A DNA stretch of 64,000 bases from Paenibacillus oryzae (GTDB taxonomy: Bacteria; Bacillota; Bacilli; Paenibacillales; Paenibacillaceae): positions 1-64,000 of the forward strand of contig NZ_LYPA01000030.1 in assembly GCF_001675045.1 (NCBI RefSeq). The letters run 5' to 3'. The first letter of the stretch is position 1, and every line of letters begins with the position of its first letter. The position numbers were made by a program, and so were the translations under genes. The notes beneath the pieces were generated by a model. It was not told the origin of the DNA and ran no database searches. It saw nothing but the letters and a program-made list of their open reading frames with translations. This document shows, piece by piece, positions 8,960-18,052 of this stretch.

Positions 8960-8981
8960 GCCCGCTTCCAGCCAAGCGGGC
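8960..8981 (+). terminator. GC-rich hairpin after the flavoprotein gene
   Basis: Stem GCCCGCTT/AAGCGGGC with a 6-base loop, about 50 bases after the stop. No run of T follows, so it is a weak terminator candidate. Confidence 0.35.
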
Positions 8982-9078
8982 TGCCGCCCACCCCTCCATC
9001 GGTTTCATCCCAAAAAAATATCGCAATTACACAAATGCGTTGCTTTAAAGCATGCAAATTATTTGGTACGGTAATTCG

Positions 9079-9090
9079 GTAAGCGTTTAC
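9079..9090. promoter_or_regulatory. cre-like / LacI-type operator
   Basis: GTAAGCGTTTAC is a near-palindrome with a central CG, the form of CcpA or LacI-family operators. It sits 22 bases before the start of the large secreted protein gene, suggesting catabolite or sugar-specific repression. Confidence 0.45.
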
Positions 9091-9111
9091 AACTAAAGAG
9101 GAGGTACGACT

Positions 9112-11826
9112 ATGATCAATCACCGCAAGGGAAGGATTGTTATTGCAAAATGGGCGTTTTGCTTTATATTTGCAGTTGCATCCGTTTCCGTGTCCCAGCC
9201 GCCCTGGCAGGGAAATGCTTCATTCTCCGCGCATGCATCCGCTCCATCCCAGCCCGAGGCTTCGACATTTGAATCCCGGGCAGCTATGCTTCTGGACTAT
9301 TTTGACAGTCACTCTCCCGTAGAAGCGCCGATTCAGAACGGGGTCGACAATCGTTTCGCCAATTATTCCAAATACCATACCTGGATCGCCGAAGCAAGCT
9401 TCGAGCTCGGCAATCTCGACAGAGCCAGAGAGATGGCCGAGGAAGCTTTGCTGCGCTCAAACGATATGTTTCATTACTACTCCGCAATGGACAGCTATTT
9501 GCGGTACAAGGACGACTATACGCCCGAGATGCGCGAGCTGGCCAAAACGGTCATCGGCGGACATCCCTCAGGCGCTTATGACGGGGGCACGACGGAAAAT
9601 CATCATCTGATGCATTCGGTCGCCCGTTATTTGGCTGGCCAGGAATGGCCCGATGTGGCCCAGCATGTCGGCGCCAATAAAGGCCGGGACTGGCTGCTCG
9701 CCTTTTTTGACCGGGTGCCCCGCGAAGGGATCATGGAGCAGGACTCCTCTACCTACATGCCAACCTACACTAGCGCCCTCCTGTCGCTGATCGACCATGC
9801 AACCGACAACGAGATGCGCAATAAAGCCAGGCTCACCTATGACTGGCTGCTGGCGCAATGGGCGCCCGAGTGGCTTGAGCGTTATCATGTAACCTCCAGC
9901 TTTCGCATGGTTACGCCGGAATTCGAGCCCAAGCATCCATCGGAGAGCCTGATTCTGGGCTGGCTTTATTTTGGCGGGGAGGACCCTGCTACGTTTATGC
10001 GGTTTTTGGACTCCAACAACGAATGGTATCCCGATGGCATTTTTTCCATTTCAGCAGCCATTTCTTCTTACCGCCCTCCCGCGTCTGTTCTGGAAGCGGC
10101 GTTTGACCGGACAACGGATTATGTGCACCGGGAAACGTCGGATGTGGGCGGGGACAATGCCAACGGCTTTAAGCGGTACACCTACATCAACAAAAAATAT
10201 GGCGTTACAAGCACCTACAACGGCTATGGCGGAGGCCCGCTCTACCGGGATCAGGTCTTTGAGGGACAGGTCAAATGGGTTTCGGACCAGCCTAACAGCA
10301 CTTTTTTTATTAATCAGCCGCTTAAGGACACCTCCAATGCCAACGTTCAAGGCCAGCTGCGGCTGGACGGAGCAACGTCCAATATGCAAACGCTTCAGCA
10401 CAAGGGCACTCAGGTCTCCGTTATCAAAATGTCGGCATCCGACCCGTATCCCTATATTCGGGGGCTAGTTTCCAAAACGGCGCTGAATGAGGTGCTGGAG
10501 CAGGCAGGATGGATTTTTATGGACGCAGGTCCGGTCTATATCGGGGCCAAAATGACGGCAGGCTCCTATACCTTCTTTGAGGATGACGGCAGATATCGCT
10601 GGTTCAAAAATACGGAGCCGCGCAACGGCATCATTATCGAAACGGCTCCGGCGGAGGATTTTACCGATCTGCAAGCCTTTGCCAATGCCGTTAAAACGCT
10701 GCCGATCGACGACTCCGGCGTTTCGTCGGCTAATCCAAGCTTGACCTTCACCAATCTGGAAGGCAAAGTCATGAACATCGTCTTCGGCGGCGCCCGAAGC
10801 GTAGACGGCGTTGCTTACGACTACAACAATTGGCCGCTGATCGACAATCCCTGGATGCAGCAGCAGAGACAAGGCATCCTGACCATTCAAAACGGCAGCG
10901 GGGCATGCAGCTATGATTTTGCTGCGTGGACAACGTCCTGCCCTTATAACGGCATAGCTGCGGCAGACCTGGTCGTCAACGATATAGGCTGGTATCCGGC
11001 TGAACCTGCGCTGGGGAACGGAGTGGAATTCAGTGCTGAGGTGCAAAATATCGGAACGTTGGCCCTTCCTGCCGGCAGCGGCTCAACCGTAGACATTACA
11101 GCAAACGGCGCTTTTGTTGCCTCCTTGCCTTTGCCAGCCCTTCAGCCAGGGGAAAAAGCTACTCTTTACGCTGGCAGCGCGCAAGGGTGGTCACCGGCAG
11201 CCGGCGGTACCTATACAATTTCCGCCATCGCCGATCCCGGCTTGCTTATCGCCGAAAGCCAGGAGCGCAACAACAGCCGCTCCCAAAAGCTCAACCTGTG
11301 GAGCGAAGCCTTCTCCGACTCTTTTACAACCGGCGCGGCTAGCGGCTGGACGGCTTCCGGCGGAGCATGGACGGCCGGGGGAACGGAAGGAATCTACAAA
11401 GCCCCGGCGCTTAGCGGCGTACAGCTTGCCCACTACTCCGGCAGCGGCTGGAGCGATTATTCGGTATCAGCCTCCCTGCGGATAGACGGAGCCGGCAGCG
11501 GGCAGGCGCCTTCTATCGGACTGCTCGGGCGATACCAGAATGCCAGCAACATGTATTATTTGCGCTACAACCTCAATGATCAGAAGCTGCAGCTGGTCAA
11601 AATTGTTGGCGGGCAAAACACCATTTTGCGAAGCGTTGATCAATCTATAGCAAATGGCGATTGGCACAGATTTTCTCTGCGGTTTCAGGGCTCCACAATC
11701 ACCGCCTATTTCGACGGACAGCAGGCCTTCTCACTGGTGGACAGCAGCCTTGGGTCTGGCGGGATCGGACTGCGGGCTTACAATGCCGCAGGATCATTTG
11801 ACGATGTCGTTGTATTAACACCTTAA
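9112..11826 (+). CDS. Large secreted multidomain protein, probably carbohydrate-active
   Basis: 904 residues with a signal peptide (hydrophobic AFCFIFAVASVSVS after a basic start). Residues ~55-350 form an alpha-helical domain with repeated paired helices (ASFELGNLDRAREMAEEALL; ENHHLMHSVARYL) like the alpha-toroid of polysaccharide lyases. Residues ~370-620 are beta-rich (STYNGYGGGPLYRD; SYTFFEDDGRYRWF), like the lyase sandwich domain. Residues ~635-740 (DLVVNDIGWYPAEPALGNGV, ending ESQERNNSRS) look like a CARDB adhesion module. Residues ~745-904 (DSFTTGAASGWTASGG; GIGLRAYNAAGSFDDVVV) look like a concanavalin/LamG-type glycan-binding domain. I infer an extracellular polysaccharide lyase or related enzyme; substrate unknown. 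The ATG at 9112 has GAGGAGG upstream. It is not in an operon. Confidence 0.6.
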   Translation: MINHRKGRIVIAKWAFCFIFAVASVSVSQPPWQGNASFSAHASAPSQPEASTFESRAAMLLDYFDSHSPVEAPIQNGVDNRFANYSKYHTWIAEASFELGNLDRAREMAEEALLRSNDMFHYYSAMDSYLRYKDDYTPEMRELAKTVIGGHPSGAYDGGTTENHHLMHSVARYLAGQEWPDVAQHVGANKGRDWLLAFFDRVPREGIMEQDSSTYMPTYTSALLSLIDHATDNEMRNKARLTYDWLLAQWAPEWLERYHVTSSFRMVTPEFEPKHPSESLILGWLYFGGEDPATFMRFLDSNNEWYPDGIFSISAAISSYRPPASVLEAAFDRTTDYVHRETSDVGGDNANGFKRYTYINKKYGVTSTYNGYGGGPLYRDQVFEGQVKWVSDQPNSTFFINQPLKDTSNANVQGQLRLDGATSNMQTLQHKGTQVSVIKMSASDPYPYIRGLVSKTALNEVLEQAGWIFMDAGPVYIGAKMTAGSYTFFEDDGRYRWFKNTEPRNGIIIETAPAEDFTDLQAFANAVKTLPIDDSGVSSANPSLTFTNLEGKVMNIVFGGARSVDGVAYDYNNWPLIDNPWMQQQRQGILTIQNGSGACSYDFAAWTTSCPYNGIAAADLVVNDIGWYPAEPALGNGVEFSAEVQNIGTLALPAGSGSTVDITANGAFVASLPLPALQPGEKATLYAGSAQGWSPAAGGTYTISAIADPGLLIAESQERNNSRSQKLNLWSEAFSDSFTTGAASGWTASGGAWTAGGTEGIYKAPALSGVQLAHYSGSGWSDYSVSASLRIDGAGSGQAPSIGLLGRYQNASNMYYLRYNLNDQKLQLVKIVGGQNTILRSVDQSIANGDWHRFSLRFQGSTITAYFDGQQAFSLVDSSLGSGGIGLRAYNAAGSFDDVVVLTP

Positions 11827-11842
11827 TAGGTCTTAACAAGCA

Positions 11843-12064
11843 AAGGGGCTGTCGGAAAGTCATGCGGAATGAATAATGATTCAGCAAAACCTGTACCTAC
11901 CGGAAAAGGGTGTCTTGGAAGCTCAAACCTATTTGTCCGCTTTATCTTGATCCTATTTTTAGTGGATAAAAACAGACAAAAAAACTCGCCCTCAAGTCAC
12001 CCTTTCCCTTCCGCTCCCTCTGCTGAATCATTATTCACCGCAGCAAACATTCGGGCAGTCCCTT
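11843..12064. repeat. Long-hairpin MITE-like element
   Basis: A 222-base element with ~44-bp imperfect terminal inverted repeats: 11843-11886 (begins AAGGGGCTGTCGGAAAGTC, ends GAATAATGATTCAGCA) and 12021-12064 (begins TGCTGAATCATTATTC). Further pairs inside, GGAAAAGGGTGTCTTG with CAAGTCACCCTTTCC and TTTGTC with GACAAA, extend the hairpin almost to the centre. The motif TGCTGAATCATTATTC is shared with the shorter element at 14115-14202. It also fills the gap between two convergent genes and may act as a terminator. Confidence 0.7.
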
Positions 12065-12084
12065 CCTTTTACAGATAGCGGTAG

Positions 12085-12645
12085 TCAGCTTCCGTTAACA
12101 ATTCTGGAAGCCCCGCAGCTCCGGAAGACGCCTTCCGCGATGCCAAGGCTGGATAGATCGGGACCTCCGTCCTTATCCAGGAGCGACTTGCTTTCAGAGG
12201 TTTCAACAATAACCGCCCAAGCTCCGCCCATAACCTCCCCGGCGCAAAGCTCCGCTTCCTTTTCGTCCAGTCCAAGCCGCATAAACGTTCTTTCATGGCT
12301 GTCGCCGCCCCCGCCAGCAATAAACGGCGAAAAAAACGGAAGTCCCGCAGAGGATGAGCCGCCCATGGCATTAAACCCGTAAATCGGCGAAAAGGCTGTG
12401 CCGGGCAAGCCCGCTGACATAGTTGTATGATAATCCCCTTCGTTGTGGTCTTCTCCATCCAGCGCCGCCTCCAGCTCCATGATGCCGTCCGCATGTACAT
12501 CGCATTCCGCCCGCAGCGCCCTTGTATGCAGATAGTCCTTGGCAAGCACCATCATTTCGCCCGGCTTCAGGCCAAATTGCTCCAATTGATTGATGGCGTT
12601 GACCACGTCCCGTTCTCTTTGAAAGATGCCAATTTTTCGCGCCAT
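12085..12645 (-). CDS. General-stress-protein-17M (YflT)-like protein
   Basis: 186 residues, no signal peptide. The N-terminal MARKIGIFQRERDVVNAINQ with GLKPGEMMVLAKD is the layout of the heat/general-stress YflT-GSP17M domain, a small alpha-beta fold of unknown biochemical role. The middle is rich in Gly and Ser, and the C-terminal part (GLDEKEAELCAGEVMGGAWAVIVET) is a second fold of the same style seen in related ~180-residue proteins. TCGGAGGAC lies just before the ATG. The gene stands alone. Confidence 0.6.
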   Translation of the reverse strand: MARKIGIFQRERDVVNAINQLEQFGLKPGEMMVLAKDYLHTRALRAECDVHADGIMELEAALDGEDHNEGDYHTTMSAGLPGTAFSPIYGFNAMGGSSSAGLPFFSPFIAGGGGDSHERTFMRLGLDEKEAELCAGEVMGGAWAVIVETSESKSLLDKDGGPDLSSLGIAEGVFRSCGASRIVNGS

Positions 12646-12842
12646 AGTTTAGTCCTCCGATTCAAAGTAGATGCTGTTCGCCTATAGCTTAGGTATACCC
12701 TATTGCATGGCCTGTCACTCGTTTTGTCGAGAAGGGGAATACTTTGGCAAATGCTGACGAACGGAGCTCAAAAGGTTGTGTGCTTCATAGGGTTCAAGGT
12801 ATGATGGAGAATAAGCGGAAATTGGAATAAAGGAGACGGACA

Positions 12843-14123
12843 ATGATTCATCGGTTGCTTCGTTATAACGCGGGATGGGAGTGGCGCGTCCTGCAGCTTT
12901 CATCGGAACCGGCAGCTGCCGGACAACCCCTTCCCAGCCGGAAGACGGGACAGCCGTTAAAGGAGCGCCAAGCTGCAGCCGTCTTGCCGGGTAAAGCGCG
13001 GGAGGAAGCTTCAGAGTCGGAGGAGCATTTGCTGGAGCTGAAAATGAGCCTGCCTTCATGCAGCGCCTGGGTTGACGATTGCCGAGGCAGGGTGACCAAC
13101 CATATATCGGTGGAGCATACGGAAGATAGCGGAGCCGTATTATGCGGCACCTTGATGATTCAGATTTCCGAAAACGAGCAGGATTTGCTGCCATTCCACT
13201 TCTGGATTTCGCGCACAACGCTCATTACGCTTCATACCGAGCTGCGTCTGCCGCTTCGCCTGCAGAATGAAGCGCATCGGGCACAGCTTGAAGCATGCAC
13301 CAGCGCCCCCGAAGCCTTTTTCATCATGATCAGCGTTATATTGGAAACCTTTCACACCGGCCTGGACGGGTTTGAACGGCGGCTGGGCGAGCTGGAGTCC
13401 AACATGCGCTGGAGCAACCGGACAGGCCTCTTGGACACCATCTTCGAGCGCAGATTCGACCTCCTGCATTGGAGCCACTTGTTTATTCCCATCAGAGAGG
13501 TGCATGGAGCGGCAAAAGAAGCGTTTATGGAGCACCTTCTAGAGCGGGATGCCTTTATGCGCATGACCCACAAGCTGGAGCGAATTGAATCGCTGCTGAA
13601 GCACTACGCCCTGGAAATTGATACGCTAATATCCATGGACGATGCCATCTCCAGCTTCAGAGGCAACGATATTATGAAAACCTTAACGATCTTTACCGTA
13701 TTGTTCCTGCCCGCTACGATCGCGGGCGCTCTATGGGGCGTCAATTTTGAATGGCTGCCCTGGAAGGAGCGGGATTGGGGCTTTACGGTTATGATGTCGG
13801 GCATCGCCGTTATTACGCTCGGCATTTATATCTGGCTTTGGAGAAAAGGCTGGACGGGCGATCTGCTGAACAAAAGCAGAAATTCGGAAACGGCGCTTCG
13901 ATCCGGCAGAAAAAAAGCAAGGCTGCAAGACAATAAATGGAGCAGCGCTTCGCGTTTGGGCCACGGCAGAAACAATGCCGGGACCGACAGCAGTACGTGG
14001 AGCTTTATACAGGAGTCCTCCAAGCATTCGACCTTTTCGTACGGAACCGGTAAACAAGACGGGGCCGTTACACTATCAAAATCCGAAACGGCGACGGGAT
14101 TATCCCGCAGCCGAAAAAAATAG
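12843..14123 (+). CDS. CorA-like metal-ion transporter with a variant GVN motif
   Basis: 426 residues. A long cytoplasmic N-terminal domain with the CorA long helix (LERIESLLKHYALEIDTLI) leads to two C-terminal membrane spans, LTIFTVLFLPATIAGALWGV and VMMSGIAVITLGIYIWLW. In CorA the first span ends in the selectivity motif Gly-Met-Asn. Here the position reads G299-V300-N301 in ALWGVNFEWLPW. The cytoplasmic tail after the second span is unusually long (about 90 residues) and rich in Arg, Lys and Ser. The ATG has AAAGGAG seven bases upstream. It probably moves Mg2+ or another divalent ion; the variant motif leaves selectivity open. Confidence 0.75.
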   Translation: MIHRLLRYNAGWEWRVLQLSSEPAAAGQPLPSRKTGQPLKERQAAAVLPGKAREEASESEEHLLELKMSLPSCSAWVDDCRGRVTNHISVEHTEDSGAVLCGTLMIQISENEQDLLPFHFWISRTTLITLHTELRLPLRLQNEAHRAQLEACTSAPEAFFIMISVILETFHTGLDGFERRLGELESNMRWSNRTGLLDTIFERRFDLLHWSHLFIPIREVHGAAKEAFMEHLLERDAFMRMTHKLERIESLLKHYALEIDTLISMDDAISSFRGNDIMKTLTIFTVLFLPATIAGALWGVNFEWLPWKERDWGFTVMMSGIAVITLGIYIWLWRKGWTGDLLNKSRNSETALRSGRKKARLQDNKWSSASRLGHGRNNAGTDSSTWSFIQESSKHSTFSYGTGKQDGAVTLSKSETATGLSRSRKK

Positions 14124-14202
14124 GGACTGTCCGAAAAGTTTGTCGGCCCTCACTGCTGAATCATTATTCGTCCGCCTGACTTTTCGGATCAGCCCCTATT
14201 TT
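14115..14202. repeat. Short inverted-repeat element and terminator
   Basis: Ends AAAAAATAGGGACTGTCCG and CGGATCAGCCCCTATTTT pair with each other, together with inner GAAAAGT/ACTTTTC. The centre carries TGCTGAATCATTATTC as in the element at 11843-12064. It overlaps the end of the corA-like gene and lies before a convergent gene, so it probably works as a bidirectional terminator. Confidence 0.65.
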
Positions 14203-14264
14203 GTATTTAAATCATCTTGTTTTTACAACATCCCCGGCTTAAGGTTTGGTCAAGTATAAACGCT

Positions 14265-15242
14265 TTAAGACTTTTCCAGTATAACCGGCACGCCGGTTAA
14301 GGCAGACTGGTTGGCAGCCATCGTTACCTGATGCGTTTTCCATGCATCGCTGTAGGTTGAAGCAATCAGCGAGGTGTCTCCTGTTCTGACCGCATGCAGG
14401 AAAGCGGCATTTTCAGCATCGTAAGGGTCGTTGGCATTGGCGTATTCTGTTCGCACGCCCGCGGCAATATCCGTCAAGCCGCCATGCCCAAGCTCCAGCA
14501 CGCCCTTGTCGGTATACAAATGAAGTCCACTGCGGTCACCGGCCGGAATAGCACACGTATTGCTAATAGTTGCAATAACGCCGGATTCCAGCTTCAGCAC
14601 CACGCTGCCAACGTCCGGCACTGTCACGTTCTCTTCTTTCCCGGCCATGACGCGGCTGCCGTAAGCGGCGTAAACCTCCTTCACCTCGCCGGCGACAAAC
14701 CTCAGCAGATCGACGATATGCGTCGTTTGCTCCACGAATTGGCCTCCCGAGCCGGCCATCGACCGCCACCAGCTTACGCCCGGCATGCCTCCCATCCAAT
14801 ACCCAAGCGCCATTGCAAGCTGGCGGTCTCCAAGCAGCTCCTTCGCCCTGCGCGTTCCGTCCATGTATCGGAAATGATACCCTACCGACGTAATCAATCC
14901 TTTGTCGGACACCGCTTTTACTATAGCGGATGGCGTCTCAAGATCAACGCCAATCGGTTTTTCCACCAGAAAAGGGATGCCTCGTTCAGCTAAAGCCAGC
15001 TCCATGCTTCCATGCGCAAATGGCGGGACACATATATATACAGCGTCCAGCTTAACGGCATCCAGCATATCCGTCAGAGAATCAAAACCGAGCGCTCCCT
15101 TATATTTAGCCGCAGCGGCCTCCGCTTTTTGCTGGCTTGTAGCTGTAAACGCCGCAATCTCTACACCCTCCAGCCTGGCCAGCTTCTCCGCATGCATCAT
15201 GCCGAACCAGCCTGTTCCCGCTATTCCTATTTTCAATGTCAA
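14265..15242 (-). CDS. Gfo/Idh/MocA-family oxidoreductase
   Basis: About 325 residues. KIGIAGTGWFGMMHAEKLA is the N-terminal NAD(P) Rossmann motif, EKPIGVD is the conserved Lys-Pro of the family near residue 95, and GGQFVEQTTHIVDLLRF holds the catalytic His region. These enzymes oxidise or reduce sugars, inositols or related polyols. I prefer the TTG at 15242 because AAGGCGG lies eight bases upstream and the protein then starts MTLKIGIAG, typical of the family; an ATG at 15272 without a ribosome site would add ten residues. The substrate is not visible. Confidence 0.85.
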   Translation of the reverse strand: MTLKIGIAGTGWFGMMHAEKLARLEGVEIAAFTATSQQKAEAAAAKYKGALGFDSLTDMLDAVKLDAVYICVPPFAHGSMELALAERGIPFLVEKPIGVDLETPSAIVKAVSDKGLITSVGYHFRYMDGTRRAKELLGDRQLAMALGYWMGGMPGVSWWRSMAGSGGQFVEQTTHIVDLLRFVAGEVKEVYAAYGSRVMAGKEENVTVPDVGSVVLKLESGVIATISNTCAIPAGDRSGLHLYTDKGVLELGHGGLTDIAAGVRTEYANANDPYDAENAAFLHAVRTGDTSLIASTYSDAWKTHQVTMAANQSALTGVPVILEKS

Positions 15243-15281
15243 AGTGACAACCGCCTTTCGTTTTGGGATCATTATAAAAGA

Positions 15282-15295
15282 AAGCGATTACGCTT
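15282..15295. promoter_or_regulatory. Palindromic operator candidate
   Basis: AAGCGATTACGCTT has inverted AAGCG/CGCTT arms around ATTA. It lies 40 bases upstream of the preferred start of the Gfo/Idh/MocA gene, where a sugar-responsive LacI-type repressor could sit. Confidence 0.4.
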
Positions 15296-15408
15296 GTCCA
15301 TGTCATTTGCCGGGCCCCTCGTATTTGCCGACACTCCGCATCTGTTCCCTGCATATGATACAGCAATAATCGCCGTCCCTTTGGACGCTGCGGACGGAGG
15401 GATGCCTG

Positions 15409-16227
15409 ATGAATACAAGCAGACTGCAACAAAGGCAAGAAAAACCGGATTACAGCACAGCCATTTTTCTGGCTGCTGTTTGTGGACAAACCTATGTGCA
15501 ATATACCAACAAAGAAGAGGATGGTTTGTTTCTTGTGCCTCGATCGTACCGGCTTGTAGGAAGCTTTACGGCCAGCTCCTACGAAAGCCGCCCGGAGCTG
15601 TTCGGGTTTGTCATCGAGTCGGACTGCTGCATCGTGCTTGCTTTTCGCGGCACGGGCTCGGCCGTAGACTGGATCTCCGATTTTATCGCCCAGCAAACGC
15701 CTTACCGCCCGGTCAAAGGAGCCGGACAAAGCCATAAAGGCTTTACCGACATTTATATGTCCGCCCGCGATCAGGTCATGGACCTTCTATCCGGTTTGTC
15801 GCCGGACAAAGCCTTGTTCATTACCGGACATAGCCTGGGCGGCGCGCTCGCAACCCTGGCCGCGCTGGACATCGCCATCAATACGCCCTGGAAATCACCC
15901 GTCGTCTATACCTTTGCCGCTCCCCGCGTCGGCGATCCCGCCTTTGTAAAAGCTTACAACTACGCAGTTCCGACCCATTTCCGGTTCCAAAACGAGTTTG
16001 ATATGGTTCCCCATCTTCCGCCCATTCTATATACTTCTCCGCAAACCAAACGGACGTATTACTATATGCATGTAAAAGGCGAGGTCATGCGCTCCTTCCG
16101 AATGGGGACGGTTGCGAGCAATCATATTTTGCCCAGCTATTTCGCCGATCTCATGGAGGAAGAGCCCGCAACAGCGGAAGCAGTATGCGGCGAGCCCCCA
16201 GGATGGTGTCCTCTGACAGAAGCCTGA
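15409..16227 (+). CDS. Class 3 lipase family protein
   Basis: 272 residues. The nucleophile elbow GHSLGGALATLAALD puts Ser142 at the centre. VYTFAAPRVGDPAFVKAYN is the second lipase_3 hallmark, NEFDMVPHLPP contains the likely acid, and SNHILPSYF the likely His. No clear signal peptide is visible, though FLAAVCGQTYVQY near residue 22 is mildly hydrophobic. It would hydrolyse acylglycerols or other esters. GGAGGGAT precedes the ATG at 15409. It is convergent with the solute-binding protein gene at 16271. Confidence 0.85.
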   Translation: MNTSRLQQRQEKPDYSTAIFLAAVCGQTYVQYTNKEEDGLFLVPRSYRLVGSFTASSYESRPELFGFVIESDCCIVLAFRGTGSAVDWISDFIAQQTPYRPVKGAGQSHKGFTDIYMSARDQVMDLLSGLSPDKALFITGHSLGGALATLAALDIAINTPWKSPVVYTFAAPRVGDPAFVKAYNYAVPTHFRFQNEFDMVPHLPPILYTSPQTKRTYYYMHVKGEVMRSFRMGTVASNHILPSYFADLMEEEPATAEAVCGEPPGWCPLTEA

Positions 16228-16270
16228 GGTCTCTGTCTGCACTAGAGATCGATTGCAGGTTTATACACGC

Positions 16271-18037
16271 CTATGACTTTGCAGCTATAATCCCTTTTTT
16301 CTCCAAATCCAGCAGGTGGTTACGATACATGGCCCGCTCTACCTTTTTCGCTCCTGCCGAATCCATCATTTCAATAAACGTCCAGTAGGCTTTATCAAAA
16401 TCCTCATCCGATGACGCCATAATCAAATGAAGGATGGTTTTGTTCCACAGGTCTTTGATTTTAGCGTTAATAACGCCTTCGGGAGACGATACGGAAGGCT
16501 CCAGATTGCCCATCCCCAAGGCGTAATCGTCATAAGTGAAACGGGATAGCTTCATGGAGGCATTGTATTCATCGGGACGAGACAATATCATTTCCCTGAG
16601 CTCCGCTTTAAAAAACATTGGACTTCCATTCCATAGCAAGGTTGAGGCGCCAAAGCCGTATTTGCTCTGCCACGCTATGTAATCGCTATTCATCAAATCC
16701 CGGACTTCCGGTACATACTGCGGCAGTCCGTTTACCATCTCGTACGTTTCGCCTTCCGCGCCATAAAGGAAATCAAGCTGTCCTTCATCCGACAGGGCAT
16801 ATTCCACAAACGAAATAATCCGTTTGGGATTCTCCGCCTGCTTCGTAATAAAAAAGCCCTGTCCGCCTAGAAGCCGCGATGCCGGATAACGCGGCTTCCG
16901 TTCGCCGGCTGCCACCCCGTCAAGCACCAGATAGGTCTTCTCCTCGCTAAGCGTACTTGCAATAACGGGGTTGAACCGGGCATACAAACCCGTCATTTGT
17001 TGTGAAGCTACGCCATATTCGGCAAGGTACATCCCCGCTTCGTATTGCGCTCCTTTGGCAATAAGAAACTTGGGGTCTAACAACCCTTCCCTGTACAAGC
17101 TATTCAAATAGCGAAACGCCTCGATAAACCCTTCATTGCGCATGGGATAAACAAGCTCCTGTCGCTCATCGGAAATACGCTCTTCCGACAAATAAGGCGC
17201 AAAGGAATAAATGAGGTAATCTAGCGAGTTGCTTCCGGCAAAGCCGTTTTGGGCAACGTCGAAATAATCAAGCGCAAGCGGGTAGCGGGCTAAATCCTGT
17301 TGTTTAATCTCGGCAAGTATGGTTTTCAAATCCTCTACTGTTTCCATCCTGGGCTTGCCAAGCTCCTCGTACACATCTCGCCGAATAAACCAGGGGCGAA
17401 TCGGTACAAGGGGCTTACCGTCTCTCAGACGGCTTTCGCGCTCATATAAATTAGGCAGATACCACAGCTTTCCGTTGACGCTATGATATTGAACCATTTC
17501 CGGGTCCAGCATCTGCCACAGATTAGGCGCGTAGGCATTAATCAATTCGTCGATGGAATAGACCAGCCCTCCGTCAATCAGCTTAGCGGCAGCCGGACTG
17601 CTCCAGTCCAGCATAATCGTATCCGGGAGCTCGCCGTTTATGTTCAAATAATCCTCGTCATTGCCCACAGCCAGCTTCCGATTGATTCGCACCCCTGTTT
17701 TTTCTTGTATTCGCTTCATCGCATATTGCCCGTTCCAGACGTAATGGTTTGCCCAATTGCCATAAATGGATTGGGTAAATTGAAAGGGAGAGGTATCCTC
17801 CTTCCAGGCAGGAATGGCGACCTCCAGGCGCAGCTGGTCCGTTAACTCAGAAATTTTCATAGCGTTTGAAGCATATGGAGACATGCTTCGTTCATCCCGC
17901 TCCGTTACCTCATGATCATTTCCCTGCTGGGCAGCATTCAGAGGCAATTTGCTGCAGCCTGAAAAAAGCACAGTAAAAAGCATAAGAACTGTCCCCATCA
18001 ACAATGCCGAGTACCCTGTTATTCCCTTGCCGCTCAT
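16271..18037 (-). CDS. Extracellular solute-binding lipoprotein (LplA-like), first
   Basis: 588 residues. The N-terminus has a hydrophobic stretch ending in the lipobox LFSGCS, so the mature protein is lipid-anchored outside the membrane. The body (TGVRINRKLAVGNDEDYLNI; LPDTIMLDWSSPAAAKLIDG) is that of family 1-type sugar-binding proteins found with LplB/LplC permeases in Paenibacillus. It is the last gene of a run with the YesN-type regulator (15-base gap) and YesM-type kinase, so it may present sugar to the sensor or to the permeases further upstream. The ligand is unknown. Confidence 0.85.
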   Translation of the reverse strand: MSGKGITGYSALLMGTVLMLFTVLFSGCSKLPLNAAQQGNDHEVTERDERSMSPYASNAMKISELTDQLRLEVAIPAWKEDTSPFQFTQSIYGNWANHYVWNGQYAMKRIQEKTGVRINRKLAVGNDEDYLNINGELPDTIMLDWSSPAAAKLIDGGLVYSIDELINAYAPNLWQMLDPEMVQYHSVNGKLWYLPNLYERESRLRDGKPLVPIRPWFIRRDVYEELGKPRMETVEDLKTILAEIKQQDLARYPLALDYFDVAQNGFAGSNSLDYLIYSFAPYLSEERISDERQELVYPMRNEGFIEAFRYLNSLYREGLLDPKFLIAKGAQYEAGMYLAEYGVASQQMTGLYARFNPVIASTLSEEKTYLVLDGVAAGERKPRYPASRLLGGQGFFITKQAENPKRIISFVEYALSDEGQLDFLYGAEGETYEMVNGLPQYVPEVRDLMNSDYIAWQSKYGFGASTLLWNGSPMFFKAELREMILSRPDEYNASMKLSRFTYDDYALGMGNLEPSVSSPEGVINAKIKDLWNKTILHLIMASSDEDFDKAYWTFIEMMDSAGAKKVERAMYRNHLLDLEKKGIIAAKS

Positions 18038-18052
18038 ACGCCGCTCCCCTTA

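Noticed and set aside
12650..12720. Sigma-B type promoter (GGGTAT -10) upstream of the stress-protein gene
   Set aside because: A GGGTAT is present on the minus strand, but no GTTTAA-like -35 lies at the right distance.
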